A stretch of 64,000 nucleotides of DNA, taken from Salipiger abyssi (lineage in GTDB: Bacteria; Pseudomonadota; Alphaproteobacteria; Rhodobacterales; Rhodobacteraceae). The stretch lies in the NCBI RefSeq assembly GCF_001975705.1, contig NZ_CP015092.1, forward strand, positions 62,001-126,000, read 5' to 3'. Made by a program: the position numbers and the translations under genes. A model generated the notes under the pieces. It did not search any database and was not told where the DNA came from. It saw only the letters and a list, made by a program, of their open reading frames with translations. Below are positions 1 to 8,775 of this stretch, in pieces (the stretch's first letter is position 1; each line of letters opens with the position of its first letter).

Positions 1-53
1 GCCTCGCCGTTGGTCTTGTGATCATGTTGTTCCTCGACGTCTGGCTGGGATAA
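1..53 (+). CDS. 3' end of an unidentified membrane protein
   Basis: The reading frame that enters at base 3 encodes a hydrophobic C-terminus ending in LFLDVWLG and stops with TAA at 51-53, four bases before the lspA start. Only 16 residues are inside the window, all compatible with a last membrane helix, so the family cannot be named. Close spacing suggests it is cotranscribed with lspA. A second lspA in this window (16126) follows a cation-efflux transporter, so a transporter is possible here too, but that is a guess. Confidence 0.45.
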   Translation, partial: LAVGLVIMLFLDVWLG

Positions 54-57
54 GCTG

Positions 58-531
58 ATGAGAACTTGCCTCTTCGTCGGTCTGCTTGCTGCGCTGATCG
101 CTTTTCTTGTCGATCAGGTGACAAAAGCAATTGTCGTCGCCAACGCGGCAGATTTGAGCGCTGGAATTCCGGTCTTTCCCGGTTTCAATCTTATCTATCT
201 GCGCAACGATGGCGTGACGTTCGGACTGCTTGGTGGAGCGCCATGGTGGAGCCTTACGGCGTTGGCCCTAGCTGTCTGCGGCTGGTTAACAGTCATGTTG
301 GTACGCACTGCCAACCCGGTTGAGGCTATCGCCTATGGCGCGATTATCGGTGGCGCGCTCGGCAACGTCCTCGACCGCATCCGGTTTCGGAGTGTGACGG
401 ACTTCCTCGATTTCTATGTCGGATCCACGCATTGGCCCGCCTTCAACATGGCGGATGTTTTCGTGGTCAGTGGCGTGGGCCTACTGCTCATAGCCCCTTG
501 GTTGAGCGCCAAGTTGAAAACAGGCACATGA
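58..531 (+). CDS. lspA: Signal peptidase II (prolipoprotein signal peptidase), copy 1
   Basis: Inner-membrane aspartyl protease that cleaves the signal peptide of diacylglyceryl-prolipoproteins. The 157-residue protein has the expected length and four hydrophobic segments. The two catalytic aspartate blocks are visible: GNVLDRIRFRSVTDF (about residues 103-117) and FNMADV (about 129-134). It overlaps lnt by four bases (ATGA), placing two consecutive lipoprotein-maturation steps in one transcript. A second, diverged lspA lies at 16126-16635, so these are probably accessory copies carried with metal-resistance genes, as PbrC-type LspA proteins are in lead operons, and not the housekeeping gene. 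Confidence 0.95.
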   Translation: MRTCLFVGLLAALIAFLVDQVTKAIVVANAADLSAGIPVFPGFNLIYLRNDGVTFGLLGGAPWWSLTALALAVCGWLTVMLVRTANPVEAIAYGAIIGGALGNVLDRIRFRSVTDFLDFYVGSTHWPAFNMADVFVVSGVGLLLIAPWLSAKLKTGT

Positions 532-2099
532 TGGCGGGCTTGCGACCACTGACGGGTCGTGGCCGTTACATTCCCCTGCGATCAGGGATTAGCTTTGCAG
601 CGGGCGGTTTAACGGTTTTAACCCTTCCACCATTCTCATGGCTCATCGTTGTTCCAGTCGCCTTCTCAGCACTCTTTCTCGTCCTCCGGCAGGTTTCGAC
701 AGCGCCTGCCTTCTTCATCGGCTGGGTCTTCGGAATGGGCCAGTTCGGGTTTGGAGTTTCCTGGATCGCCGAGAGCTTTTACGTCGATTCCGAACGTTTC
801 GGTGCCCTTGCGATCCCGGCAGTCGCGGGACTGTCCGCCGGACTGGCCATTTTCCCGGCGATTGCGGCGATGTTATTTGCCACCATCATGCAGCGCCGTG
901 CTGTCGGCGACACTACGGCAGGTCTTCTGCTTGCAACCTGCTGGGTTGCCGCAGAATGGCTGCGTGGTCATGTCCTGACAGGGTTTCCCTGGAACCTTGC
1001 CGCTTATGCCCTTGTCGAACACGCCGCTCTGCGCCAACCCGCCGCCTGGGTAGGAAGCTATGGGCTGAGCTTTCTCACGGTCTTTATAGGGCTGTTGCCC
1101 GGTGTGTTGATTGTGGCGGCACCAAACAGACGCGTGCCTGTTCTCGTGCTCTTCGCCGTTGTGGTGATGGGCCTCTGGGGTGGCGGCGCGCTGCGTTTAG
1201 GGACGAATGTGCCTCCGACGGACAGCGCTTTGCGCATCGTCCAAGGCAATGTGCCGCAAGTCGAGAAGTGGGCACCGGGCAGCCGCGAGCGAACGCTGGA
1301 GAAATATTTGGGCTTGTCGGCGCAACCTGGACGCTTCGACCTGTTGCTGTGGCCGGAAACGGCCTTTCCCGGTTTTCTGGACGAGGACGCCTTGGCGCGT
1401 AGGCGGCTATCCACGGTTCTGCCAGACGGCAGGATCCTTTTGACAGGCGTACCTGACCGCGTAGAGGGCGATGGGGGAACCCGATATTTCAACACGGTTC
1501 AAGCCTATGACGGCAGCGGCGAAATTCTGACGGGATATGCAAAACATCATCTTGTTCCGTTCGGGGAATATGTGCCCCTGAGAGGCTGGCTGCCGATCGA
1601 GCGGCTGACCGAAGGTTTGGGTGATTTCACGCCAGGACCAGGGCCACGCACGCTGGCGATCCCGGGTGCGCCTCTGGTCGCGGTGGCGATCTGTTACGAA
1701 ATCATTTTTCCGGGCCAGGTAGTCGATGACCTTTTTCGCCCCGACTGGATTTTCAACGCCACAAATGATGCCTGGTTCGGGACCAGCATCGGACCCGAGC
1801 AGCACCTCGCCTCCGCGCGCATGCGCGCGGTCGAAGAAGGGCTTCCTGTAGTCCGGGCGGCCAACACCGGGATTTCCGCGATCATCGACGCCAAGGGAGA
1901 GATCATCGCGCGCCTCGAGACCGGACAAACTGGAGTCATAGATGCCAGCCTGCCGACAGCGCTTGCGCCCACACCTTACGCACGTTTCGGTGATTGGACA
2001 TCGCTGGCGCTCATCTGTGCGGTCTGGGCTCTAGCCTTTACCGTCGGATTGGTCAGACGACGTTTCAATTCAGAAAAATCAAAATCGGAGGAATCGTGA
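528..2099 (+). CDS. lnt: Apolipoprotein N-acyltransferase
   Basis: Transfers an acyl chain to the N-terminal cysteine of apolipoproteins in the inner membrane, the last step of lipoprotein maturation. The protein has several N-terminal membrane helices followed by a nitrilase-like periplasmic domain. The catalytic Glu lies in LLWPETAFPGF and the nucleophilic Cys in VAICYEIIFP. The start at 528 (MMAGLRPL) was chosen because it overlaps the lspA stop; the frame is open further upstream to 432, but that stretch runs inside lspA. The 523-residue length is normal for Lnt. Pairing with lspA is functionally coherent. Confidence 0.94.
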   Translation: MMAGLRPLTGRGRYIPLRSGISFAAGGLTVLTLPPFSWLIVVPVAFSALFLVLRQVSTAPAFFIGWVFGMGQFGFGVSWIAESFYVDSERFGALAIPAVAGLSAGLAIFPAIAAMLFATIMQRRAVGDTTAGLLLATCWVAAEWLRGHVLTGFPWNLAAYALVEHAALRQPAAWVGSYGLSFLTVFIGLLPGVLIVAAPNRRVPVLVLFAVVVMGLWGGGALRLGTNVPPTDSALRIVQGNVPQVEKWAPGSRERTLEKYLGLSAQPGRFDLLLWPETAFPGFLDEDALARRRLSTVLPDGRILLTGVPDRVEGDGGTRYFNTVQAYDGSGEILTGYAKHHLVPFGEYVPLRGWLPIERLTEGLGDFTPGPGPRTLAIPGAPLVAVAICYEIIFPGQVVDDLFRPDWIFNATNDAWFGTSIGPEQHLASARMRAVEEGLPVVRAANTGISAIIDAKGEIIARLETGQTGVIDASLPTALAPTPYARFGDWTSLALICAVWALAFTVGLVRRRFNSEKSKSEES

Positions 2100-2266
2100 T
2101 GCTGGTGCTCGCAGGCTTTGTCGGAGGGGCGCTCTGGGGTGGCTATCTGGCGCAACGGCGGAAAGGGAACCGCCTGGATATACTTCAATACGCGACAAGC
2201 TTCGGTATTGCTTTCGGCCTGCTCGCTTTTTTCGCCTCGGTGATCCTCTTGCGCATCACGTCTTGA
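2099..2266 (+). CDS. Small membrane protein of unknown function
   Basis: A 55-residue protein beginning MLVLAGFVGGALWGGY, with two predicted membrane segments separated by a short basic loop (QRRKGNRLD). The ATG overlaps the last base of the lnt stop codon, and a GGAGGA ribosome site lies about ten bases upstream inside lnt, so translation is probably coupled. It sits between lnt and the acylase-like gene on the same strand. I do not recognise a family; the tight coupling argues that it is a real gene. Confidence 0.7.
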   Translation: MLVLAGFVGGALWGGYLAQRRKGNRLDILQYATSFGIAFGLLAFFASVILLRITS

Positions 2267-2290
2267 GATTACTTTGGCACCGGCAACGAA

Positions 2291-4228
2291 TTGAAACGAC
2301 TATTCAACATATTACTAGACTTGCTCCTGGCGGTTTTTGCATTAGGACTGACCGTATCCGGTGTCGTCTACTTTCTTTTGCGCGCCTCCGTCCCCGACTA
2401 TGACGAGGATTTCAGTGTTGCGGGTATCGAAGGTCCAGTCGATATTCTGCGAGATGCTGCGGCCATACCGCACATTTCTGCAGACTCCGCTCCGGACGCC
2501 TATTTCGCGCTTGGTTTCGTTCACGCTCAGGACAGGCTTGGCCAGTTATTGAGGGCAAGGCGGGCAGCGCAAGCCTTGATGCCACTTGACCGGACGATCG
2601 AAGTTGAGCCTTCGACAGCCCAAGCGCTCGACGCATATGCCGCAGGTGTCAACGCGTGGCTTGGCCTGGTGTCCGAAGGCGGGCGCGGCAGAGGCTCACC
2701 CGATCTGTTGATCGCGGATGAGAGAATGATCGCAGCCTGGAGACCCGTCGATAGTCTCAGACTTGCCCAAGCGTTTCTGAACGATCTTCAACCCGAGAGA
2801 CGGCAGAATGACCTGTCCGGCTTGTCAGATCTACCGATCCCGTCGGATCGACCTCTTTTGCCCGAGCTGTTTGTGACCTCGCCCAAGGTCAGCCTCGATG
2901 CTTGGGCGTTGCCTGGAGACAGAACAGCTACCGGAGCACCAATTCTCGCCGCCGATATACGTGGCCCCTTATCGCTGCCTTCTGAATGGTACCTGGCGGA
3001 TATTCAACTCCCGACCGGAGCCGCGATTGGGGCTACATTGCCGGGTGTGCCCTTCATTGTCGTCGGTCGCAGCGAACGCGTCGCTTGGGCGTTCCGATCT
3101 GTGTCCCAGAAAGCCGTTAAAGAGCCAGAGAATCCCACGGCCGCGCAGGCCAGCAATTTTCTGATGATGCTTGACCGTCTGGCGCGGTCCGCCGATGTGA
3201 ACGATGCTATGGACGCATGCATGAACCTGTCACCAGCCGGATTGGAGATTCTTGCGATCGACCGAGAAACCCTTGCTCGCTGGCCTGACAGGGAGGTCGA
3301 AACTCCTTTATCGTTTCGAGACGCCCGTCTGGCTGCTCTTGATGAGCGGCAGCCGATATTCTCGGTCGAGGGCGCGATTACGGTGCAGCGCGACACGGTC
3401 AGCGCTGCCGCGCGGGCGCTTCTTCCTATAATGGCAAAAGAGCTTTGGTTCGTGGGTTCCACAGGTGCTCTCGAAGAGAACCGCGCAGATGAGCTTCGCG
3501 GCGATATTCTGGATCAACTTGCCCAATGGAATGGCGACATGGATCGCTTTTCACCGGAGCCGCTCGTGTTCTGGGCCTGGGCGCGCGCGTTGCAAAAGCG
3601 AATACTTCAGGATGAATTTCCATCCGCGACGAAGGTCTGGGCCAGGCCAAATGCCGATGTCCTATTTGCGGTGCTTTCAGATCGCGGAGGGAGCGCAATC
3701 TGGTGCGACATCCGCCCGTCCACCCGCATCGAGACCTGCCAGGATCAGGTTCGTGCGGCCTTGGATGATGCCATCGGCTGGCTTGTCGACCGCTACGGAC
3801 CCGATCCGTCCGCTTGGGTCTGGGGCGAAGCACACGCTTTGAATATGGGGTGGGCACCAATCCGATCGAGTGGGATCATCAGCGATCTGCTGTCTCTCAA
3901 AGCCCCATCTTCGGGCGATTCATACACAATGATTGCAACACTGTTTACTTCTGACGATGACCGCCCCTTCGCGCCCAGCGGGGGCACCAATTTTCAGGCG
4001 GTCATGTCGTTTTCGGAAGAAGCCGGATCCTATTTCATCGCGCCCGCCGGTCAGTCCGGCCACCCGCTCTCACGATTCTATGAGAACCTTTTTCTCATGT
4101 GGATGCAGGGCAAATACCTCGCGATGTCCACTGATCTGTCCTTGGCCCGGGGTGGCGCTGTGGGAACATCCCGACTTTTACCGGCATCTGTCCAAAGGCC
4201 AACAATACAAGATGACAGGAGCCAATGA
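2291..4228 (+). CDS. Penicillin acylase-family protein lacking the serine nucleophile
   Basis: A 645-residue protein with an N-terminal membrane anchor (about residues 5-30) and the overall layout of penicillin acylases (Ntn hydrolases): HAQDRL near residue 78, a RTATGAPILA block at 211-220 and a long beta-rich C-terminal part. In active members the chain self-cleaves before a serine in a GSN(A/N)W motif. Here the equivalent stretch is SLDAW at 201-205, so the serine position aligns with Leu202 and the following Asn with Asp203. The downstream NDPH-type block is also changed (AADIR). The protein is therefore probably catalytically dead or has changed function. The likely start is TTG at 2291. 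The stop overlaps the ctaG start. Confidence 0.8.
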   Translation: MKRLFNILLDLLLAVFALGLTVSGVVYFLLRASVPDYDEDFSVAGIEGPVDILRDAAAIPHISADSAPDAYFALGFVHAQDRLGQLLRARRAAQALMPLDRTIEVEPSTAQALDAYAAGVNAWLGLVSEGGRGRGSPDLLIADERMIAAWRPVDSLRLAQAFLNDLQPERRQNDLSGLSDLPIPSDRPLLPELFVTSPKVSLDAWALPGDRTATGAPILAADIRGPLSLPSEWYLADIQLPTGAAIGATLPGVPFIVVGRSERVAWAFRSVSQKAVKEPENPTAAQASNFLMMLDRLARSADVNDAMDACMNLSPAGLEILAIDRETLARWPDREVETPLSFRDARLAALDERQPIFSVEGAITVQRDTVSAAARALLPIMAKELWFVGSTGALEENRADELRGDILDQLAQWNGDMDRFSPEPLVFWAWARALQKRILQDEFPSATKVWARPNADVLFAVLSDRGGSAIWCDIRPSTRIETCQDQVRAALDDAIGWLVDRYGPDPSAWVWGEAHALNMGWAPIRSSGIISDLLSLKAPSSGDSYTMIATLFTSDDDRPFAPSGGTNFQAVMSFSEEAGSYFIAPAGQSGHPLSRFYENLFLMWMQGKYLAMSTDLSLARGGAVGTSRLLPASVQRPTIQDDRSQ

Positions 4229-5217
4229 TCGCCTACTTCCTCCTTTTCGACCCGTTTGGATACGCGATTTCGCCAGTGTCCCTTGTTTCCGTCAGCTTGG
4301 CCGCATGGATCTACATGCGCGGCGTCGCGCGATCCACACGGCTGCGCGGGACGGTTTCCATTTGGCGGCAAGCCCTGTTCTTCGCTGGCTTGACCTGCAT
4401 TCTCGCGGCCACGAATGCGCCTCTGGCTTCGTTGGGGCACAGCCTCTTTTCGGCGCATCAAGTGGAGCACCTTCTCCTCCGCCTTGCAGGACCACTACTC
4501 ATCGCGGTCACTCAGCCGTGGCGATTATTGCAAGCCGGTTTGAACAGACGGTGGCGTCGATACCTCGGCGCTCTTGGAAAATCTATTACTTTGCGGTTCT
4601 TGGCACATCCGGTAACCGCCACTGCTGCGCTCATCACGTCGCTCTTTATCTGGCAGATTCCAGTGCTTTACGGACTTGCGCAGCGCATCGCGGCGATCGA
4701 GGTGTTCGCCCATTTTGCGATGGTGCTGGCAGGGATCTGGTATTTCGGCATGCTCTTCGACCCGAGAGATCCCCCTGAGGGCGCGAGGCGCGGCGCAAGG
4801 CTGATCTCTGGTTTTGCGGTGATCGTTTCAAACATTTTTCTGGGTTCCTTGACGACACTCAAAGAGGTGAGCCTCTATGCCTCCTACCAAACGGCGGGAA
4901 CCGGGTTGCTCGATCCCCTGTCCGACGAAACCATGGGTGGCTATACGATCTGGGTCCCGTCCTCGATGCTGATGATCGCCGCGATCATTCTGGTCATGAA
5001 CGGGTGGAACGCGGCCGAGGTGCGTCGCTGGAATTCACGATATGAGTTGGTGCGAGGCTCGAACTCCGCGGCGCTCGAGTTTCCGGAAACGGCCGAAGAA
5101 TTGCGTCTGAAAGTGGCAAAGCCAAACCGCGACATGGGCCGGACGCTCGCCATAGGCGCCTTGGTCATGTTCTTCATCGTCATGACGACGGTGGTGACTA
5201 TTGTCTATGCGCTTTGA
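4225..5217 (+). CDS. ctaG: CtaG/caa3-type cytochrome c oxidase assembly protein
   Basis: A 330-residue polytopic membrane protein of the CtaG_caa3 family. Residues typical of the family include the HQVEHLLL segment (about residue 79), a HFAMVLAG helix and a further histidine-containing helix. Family members help assemble heme-copper oxidases and some are linked to copper supply. This is unlike the Cox11-type CtaG of canonical alphaproteobacterial cox operons, so it is probably an accessory copy. The ATG overlaps the acylase-like stop (ATGA), and the gene closes the plus-strand operon that starts before lspA. Confidence 0.85.
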   Translation: MIAYFLLFDPFGYAISPVSLVSVSLAAWIYMRGVARSTRLRGTVSIWRQALFFAGLTCILAATNAPLASLGHSLFSAHQVEHLLLRLAGPLLIAVTQPWRLLQAGLNRRWRRYLGALGKSITLRFLAHPVTATAALITSLFIWQIPVLYGLAQRIAAIEVFAHFAMVLAGIWYFGMLFDPRDPPEGARRGARLISGFAVIVSNIFLGSLTTLKEVSLYASYQTAGTGLLDPLSDETMGGYTIWVPSSMLMIAAIILVMNGWNAAEVRRWNSRYELVRGSNSAALEFPETAEELRLKVAKPNRDMGRTLAIGALVMFFIVMTTVVTIVYAL

Positions 5218-5454
5218 ACAGAGGAGCAAATCAAAGGTTGTACCCACGTCTTTTCCCGCGATCGACATTTTCGCTGCACCGTCGTCGCAGTCAGAGATTT
5301 TGGGCACACTATCTCGGGCTGGCCAAGCTCAGAGGACACGAACGATTTTCTGCACTAAAGTTGACCATCAGAACAGACCCACCAGCCTTTGACTGCTGAC
5401 GCCGCCGCCTCCTGAGTCTTGCTTTGCTGAATTTCGCGAGAACTTGATGCTGCG

Positions 5455-5925
5455 CTATTTGCCGCTCTCAGATTGCAGGAGGGCGTGTTCGAAGGCCTCC
5501 AGCGTGGTCGTGCTGACGTGATGCTCGATCCCCTCCGCATCGCGTTCCGCAGTCTCTTCGTCGATTCCCAGGCTGAGGAGAAACGCGACGACGATCCTGT
5601 GCCGCCGGCGGCAGGCCTCGGCCAACTCCCGACCGGCATCCGTGAGGAATATCGCGCGGTAAGGTTCCCGCCGCACCAGGCCAGCAGCTTTGAGTCGCGA
5701 GATGTTCTTGGTCACGGTCGGCGGCTTCACTCCAAACCGCTCGGCGATTTCCACCGGCCTTGCCTCTCCGCGCGACTCGATCAGTTCGGCGATCAGTTCA
5801 ACGTAATCTTCCGCCATTTCGCTCTCATGTGCCTGACGCACAGTCGCGAAGCCCTCAGCCTGTGCTTCGGGAGCCCTGTCGACAGTTTCGAACAGTTCAC
5901 GTTCCTGTGATTGCAGCTTTGTCAT
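5455..5925 (-). CDS. mntR: MntR/DtxR-family metal-dependent repressor
   Basis: A 156-residue regulator. After a polar N-terminal extension (MTKLQSQ start) comes a winged helix (ARPVEIAERFGVKPPTVTKN), then the metal-binding/dimerisation helices with RRHRIVVAFLL and EGIEHH, which carry the Glu and His residues typical of Gram-negative MntR proteins. Such proteins bind DNA when loaded with Mn(II) or Fe(II). The ATG at 5925 is preferred over the in-frame TTG at 5961. The gene diverges from the diheme peroxidase gene at 6020, with a perfect palindrome in between, so it probably represses itself and the neighbouring transporter operon. Confidence 0.87.
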   Translation of the reverse strand: MTKLQSQERELFETVDRAPEAQAEGFATVRQAHESEMAEDYVELIAELIESRGEARPVEIAERFGVKPPTVTKNISRLKAAGLVRREPYRAIFLTDAGRELAEACRRRHRIVVAFLLSLGIDEETAERDAEGIEHHVSTTTLEAFEHALLQSESGK

Positions 5926-5954
5926 ACTTGGGACTTTGCAAGGAAACTGCGGGA

Positions 5955-6001
5955 TTGACAACTTGTTTGCTTAGGGTAGATAAGTTAGCCGTGTCTAACT
6001 T
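5955..6001 (+). promoter_or_regulatory. Promoter with perfect 20-bp palindrome, candidate MntR operator
   Basis: A consensus -35 TTGACA (5955-5960) is followed 18 bases later by GATAAG (5979-5984) as a plausible -10. Overlapping the -10 is the perfect inverted repeat AAGTTAG-6-CTAACTT at 5982-6001. Position over the -10, between the divergent repressor and the peroxidase-transporter operon, fits metal-dependent repression. The sequence is not an E. coli MntR box, so the assignment to the local regulator rests on position and symmetry. Confidence 0.7.
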
Positions 6002-6019
6002 TGGGATTGGGAGACTGCG

Positions 6020-7900
6020 GTGATTCAGAAATTCCTTGGAGCGTTCATTGCCGCACTCGCAAGTGCGCTCGTCCTGTCCGGACCTGTCGCTGCGACGCCC
6101 GCCAAGGAGGCCCCATGGCTTCCCGAGGCGGCGGCCTACCGGTTGACTCTCTTCCTCGCAAATCTCGAACCGCTGCCCTGGGATGACGTCGGGACCGCCT
6201 GGGCCGAACCCTACCGGGGTTCGGAATTCGCTGTCGGTGCATTGGCATGGCTGAACGGCAGCAGCGACATCGGACCCGCGCCCCTTCTGGACGCCATAAC
6301 TCGCGAGGACCGCCAGGCGGTCTTCGCCGAGGCGACGCGGCTGATAGCGCGCAGGATCGACGAGGAACTGGACCGGGCAGTCATGGCCGACGATTCTGCA
6401 CGTGCACAGCAGGCCGTGCGGACAGCTCGAGAACTCTATCGCGCATTCGCTGACGGTATCGCGGCTGCTGACCCCGACGCTTCGAGACGCATCGGCCTCG
6501 CCTGGCTGGAACTCAACAGCAGCACAGGTTCCGCCGGTGTTCTTGGTACTGGTGACACACCCGCGAATCGCGAAACCATGGAAGCCGCGCGCGGAGTCAT
6601 CTCCGGCTATCTCGCCGAGAATTACCTCGTTGACGATTTCGCGCCGCGCCGGACGCTGAGCGCGCTGCCGGAAACTTTTGTCCTGAGTGGCCGCACCATC
6701 GAGGTGCCGCCTAGCCTGCCGCCGGGGTCTGACATCTTCGATCAGGATCCGCTGCCGCTGCTCGTGCTCAACTTCGAGGAACAGGGCATCGACGAGACCG
6801 ATCTGCCGCTTGTTGCCTACGGCGACATGCTGTTCGACAGCGCGCAACTCTTTGGAAGCCCGGCGCAGGATCTCGGGATCGCCTGCTCGACCTGTCACAA
6901 CCGCTCGGACGTCAACCAGCGGCTCTTCATCCCCGGCGCCAGCCACCAACCGGGCGCGATCGACGTGGACGGCGCCTTTTTCAACCCGATCTTCAATGAC
7001 AGGCGCGACGACCCGCTCGACATTCCCAGCCTGCGCGGCTTGCGTTTTACCGGTCCCTACGGCCGCGATGGCCGCTTCGCCTCCTTGCGCGATTTTACCC
7101 GCAACGTGGTCGTCAACGAGTTCGGCGGGAAGGAACCGACGCCCTTCATGCTGGACGCTCTCGTCGCCTACATGCTCGAATTCGACTTCCTGCCGAATTC
7201 CATGCTGACGACTGATGGCCGTCTGACCGATACGACCCAAGAGGCCGCCCGGCGCGGCGAGGAGATCTTCAATACGCCCTTCGCCCGGCTCGGCGGTCGG
7301 TCCTGCGCCAGTTGCCACGTGCCAGACGCGAACTTCCTCGACCGGCAGGCCCACGACATCGGCTCAGTAGCGCCGGGCTACGAGGGGGCCCGCGCCGGTG
7401 CGCTGGACACGCCCACGCTGCTCGGCACGGCCTATACCGCCCCCTATTTCCACGACGGGTCATTGCCGACGTTGGCCGCCGTCGTGGACTGGTTCGACGA
7501 GACGAAATCGCTTGGGCTTACCGAGGAAGACCGCGCCGACCTAACCGCCTATCTCGAGACCGTTGGCGCGGCAGACGAGCCCTATGAGGCCTTCGACACC
7601 GAGAACACCGCTTTCCGGCTGGCATTCGCCGAACTGACGACCTTCGCCTCGACAATCGATACGCTACTGCCGCGGCGGGACGCAGAGCATATCCTGCTGC
7701 TGACCGACACCGTGGCTGCGGACCTTTCGGCCGACGCCAGCACCATGTCGAACCTCCCCGCCCGGCCCGAGGTCTATGCGCTGGCCGAGCGGCTGGCCGC
7801 GGTCGGCGCCGCCGTCCGCGTGGAAGACTGGGAGGCCGCTGAAGCAAGCTGGACCGCGTTCAAGTCCGAAGCCGACGCAATCGAAGAGAGGGCATTCTGA
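6020..7900 (+). CDS. Exported diheme cytochrome c peroxidase/MauG-like protein
   Basis: A 626-residue protein with a Sec signal peptide (cleavage near AATPAKEAP), a helix-rich N-terminal region of about 200 residues, then a bacterial diheme peroxidase/MauG-type domain. The two heme sites are CSTCH (about residue 293) and CASCH (about 432). The conserved blocks RGLRFTGPYGRDGR and PTLLGTAYTAPYFHDG are also present. A short helical tail follows. The GTG start at 6020 lies just downstream of the palindromic promoter. It overlaps the binding-protein gene by one base, so it is the first gene of a four-gene operon with a PhnDCE-type importer. Pairing this enzyme with an importer under an MntR-type regulator suggests that it oxidises or processes a metal or metallophore in the periplasm; that is inference. 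Confidence 0.85.
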   Translation: MIQKFLGAFIAALASALVLSGPVAATPAKEAPWLPEAAAYRLTLFLANLEPLPWDDVGTAWAEPYRGSEFAVGALAWLNGSSDIGPAPLLDAITREDRQAVFAEATRLIARRIDEELDRAVMADDSARAQQAVRTARELYRAFADGIAAADPDASRRIGLAWLELNSSTGSAGVLGTGDTPANRETMEAARGVISGYLAENYLVDDFAPRRTLSALPETFVLSGRTIEVPPSLPPGSDIFDQDPLPLLVLNFEEQGIDETDLPLVAYGDMLFDSAQLFGSPAQDLGIACSTCHNRSDVNQRLFIPGASHQPGAIDVDGAFFNPIFNDRRDDPLDIPSLRGLRFTGPYGRDGRFASLRDFTRNVVVNEFGGKEPTPFMLDALVAYMLEFDFLPNSMLTTDGRLTDTTQEAARRGEEIFNTPFARLGGRSCASCHVPDANFLDRQAHDIGSVAPGYEGARAGALDTPTLLGTAYTAPYFHDGSLPTLAAVVDWFDETKSLGLTEEDRADLTAYLETVGAADEPYEAFDTENTAFRLAFAELTTFASTIDTLLPRRDAEHILLLTDTVAADLSADASTMSNLPARPEVYALAERLAAVGAAVRVEDWEAAEASWTAFKSEADAIEERAF

Positions 7901-8775
7901 TGCCGGTCCATCTGACCCGTAGAACGATACTGACCTTGGTCGGCGCGGGCGCGGTGTCGCTGGCGACACCTCTCGCCGCGCAAGACGTAACCCTGCGGCT
8001 TGCCTTCATCCCGCAAGAGAACCCCGACAAGCTTCTGGGGGACATCGAGGCCATCACCGGATGGCTGGCAGAGGAGATCGGCGTCCCCGTCGAGGGGTTC
8101 GTCACCATCGACCATGCAGCGGCGGTCGAGGCGCTGCGCAACGGCGACGCGGATATCTCCTTCATGGGCGCCCTGCCCTTCGTTCTGGCCGAGGCCGAGA
8201 TCGGTGCCGTGCCGCTCCTGTCCGAGGTCTACCGCGACGCGCCGAGTTATACGGGCCGCATCTTCGTGCGGCGCGACAGCGGCATCGGCGCGCTCGCAGA
8301 CCTGCGCGGGCGCGACATCGCTTTTGCCGATCCGATTTCGGAATCGGGCTATCTCTACCCGCTCGCCGAATTCGTAGAAGCCGGGCTGATCGAAGACCCC
8401 GGACAGGCGGAAGCATTCTTCGGCCGCGTCTTCTTCGCTGGCGGCTACCAGCAGGCGATGCAGGCGATGGCCGAAGGCCTGGTCGATGCCGCAGGCGCCA
8501 GCCAGTATGCCGACCTGCTTCTGACGCCGCAGCAACAGGCAGAGGTAACCTGGATCGCGGAAAGCGCGCCGATCCCGAGCCATTTGGTGATCGCTCGCCC
8601 GGGGCTCGATGCCGCTCTGCGGGACCGTTTTGTCGACGCAATGCTGCGGCTCAACGAGCCGGAGCACCGCAACAAGCTGCGCTATTTTTATGGACCGGAT
8701 GGGTACGTCAGGGCCGACGGCGCCGCCTATGACGGCGTACGCGATATGGCACGGCAATACGGGCTGTTGCGATGA
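7900..8775 (+). CDS. PhnD-like periplasmic substrate-binding protein
   Basis: A 291-residue protein with a twin-arginine style signal (LTRRTILTLVGAGAV, about residues 5-19) and a type II periplasmic binding fold of the phosphate/phosphite/phosphonate-binding family. Family features include an N-terminal beta strand TLRLAFIPQENPDK, DADISFMGALPFV and an SESGYLYPL ligand-loop region. Annotated members bind phosphonates or phosphite, but others have unknown ligands. With an MntR-type operator and a diheme enzyme upstream, the ligand here may be a metal complex; the sequence alone does not settle this. The ATG overlaps the upstream TGA. Confidence 0.85.
   Translation: MPVHLTRRTILTLVGAGAVSLATPLAAQDVTLRLAFIPQENPDKLLGDIEAITGWLAEEIGVPVEGFVTIDHAAAVEALRNGDADISFMGALPFVLAEAEIGAVPLLSEVYRDAPSYTGRIFVRRDSGIGALADLRGRDIAFADPISESGYLYPLAEFVEAGLIEDPGQAEAFFGRVFFAGGYQQAMQAMAEGLVDAAGASQYADLLLTPQQQAEVTWIAESAPIPSHLVIARPGLDAALRDRFVDAMLRLNEPEHRNKLRYFYGPDGYVRADGAAYDGVRDMARQYGLLR

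Noticed and set aside
432..527. N-terminal extension of Lnt to 432
   Set aside because: It lies within lspA in another frame; the ATG at 528 overlaps the lspA stop and gives normal length.
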